Below the pieces are notes generated by a model. It worked only from the letters and a program-made list of their open reading frames with translations. It was not told the DNA's origin and searched no databases. A program made the position numbers and the translations under genes. DNA of 13,905 nt from Candidatus Cloacimonas sp. SDB (GTDB taxonomy: Bacteria; Cloacimonadota; Cloacimonadia; Cloacimonadales; TCS61): the NCBI GenBank assembly GCA_001412425.1, contig LKUH01000462.1:1-13905 (forward strand), in the 5' to 3' direction. The number at the start of each line of letters is the position of its first letter. The stretch's first letter is position 1. This document shows positions 13,898-13,905 of the stretch, piece by piece.

Positions 13898-13905
13898 AAC
13901 TGGTG

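Overview
The window is moderately AT-rich bacterial DNA. It holds the 5' end of one minus-strand gene (secreted C25/gingipain-type peptidase, cut by the left edge), a 468-base AT-rich divergent intergenic region, and then a tightly packed plus-strand run of 13 genes (1688-13848) ending at a strong intrinsic terminator (13863-13897). Strict or facultative anaerobic metabolism is clear from the content: ferredoxin-type Fe-S proteins, HydB/HydC-type flavoprotein modules, a selenocysteine formate dehydrogenase and a formate channel. A gingipain-like peptidase beside hydrogenase/formate dehydrogenase genes would fit a fermentative lineage such as Cloacimonadota or a Bacteroidota relative. That assignment is an inference from gene content and not a sequence match.

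Layout. (1) 1688-4889 encodes an accessory/sensory block: DRTGG protein, small RsbW-like ATPase, a ferredoxin-[FeFe]-hydrogenase-like Fe-S protein with a degenerate H-cluster site, a second DRTGG protein, and a PHP-family metallophosphoesterase-like protein. (2) 4905-8185 encodes HydC1, a second histidine-kinase-type ATPase, a cysteine-free thioredoxin-like ferredoxin relative, and HydB1 (NADH/FMN subunit with an extra [2Fe-2S] domain at the front and two [4Fe-4S] clusters at the back). (3) 8234-10245 encodes a second pair, HydC2 and HydB2. HydB2 has kept the fold of the front domain but lost all its cluster cysteines, and it lacks the back ferredoxin domain. (4) 10365-13055 encodes one continuous formate dehydrogenase alpha subunit of 896 residues with a NuoG-like N-terminus. 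It looks like two ORFs only because an in-frame UGA (11418-11420) is read as selenocysteine; a clear SECIS hairpin follows it. (5) 13069-13848 encodes a FocA/NirC-family formate channel.

How they fit together (inference): formate enters or leaves through FocA and is interconverted with CO2 at the Mo/W-Sec site of FdhF. Electrons pass along FdhF's Fe-S chain to HydB/HydC subunits that exchange with NAD(H), and possibly with ferredoxin through HydB1. The first block resembles the accessory genes that travel with multimeric HydABC hydrogenases in Thermotogae and Firmicutes, but no catalytic HydA is present here. The accessory block is instead attached to a formate dehydrogenase with two HydBC pairs, one fully equipped with clusters and one stripped. 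That arrangement, together with three separate losses of cluster ligands, is the most interesting aspect of the window.
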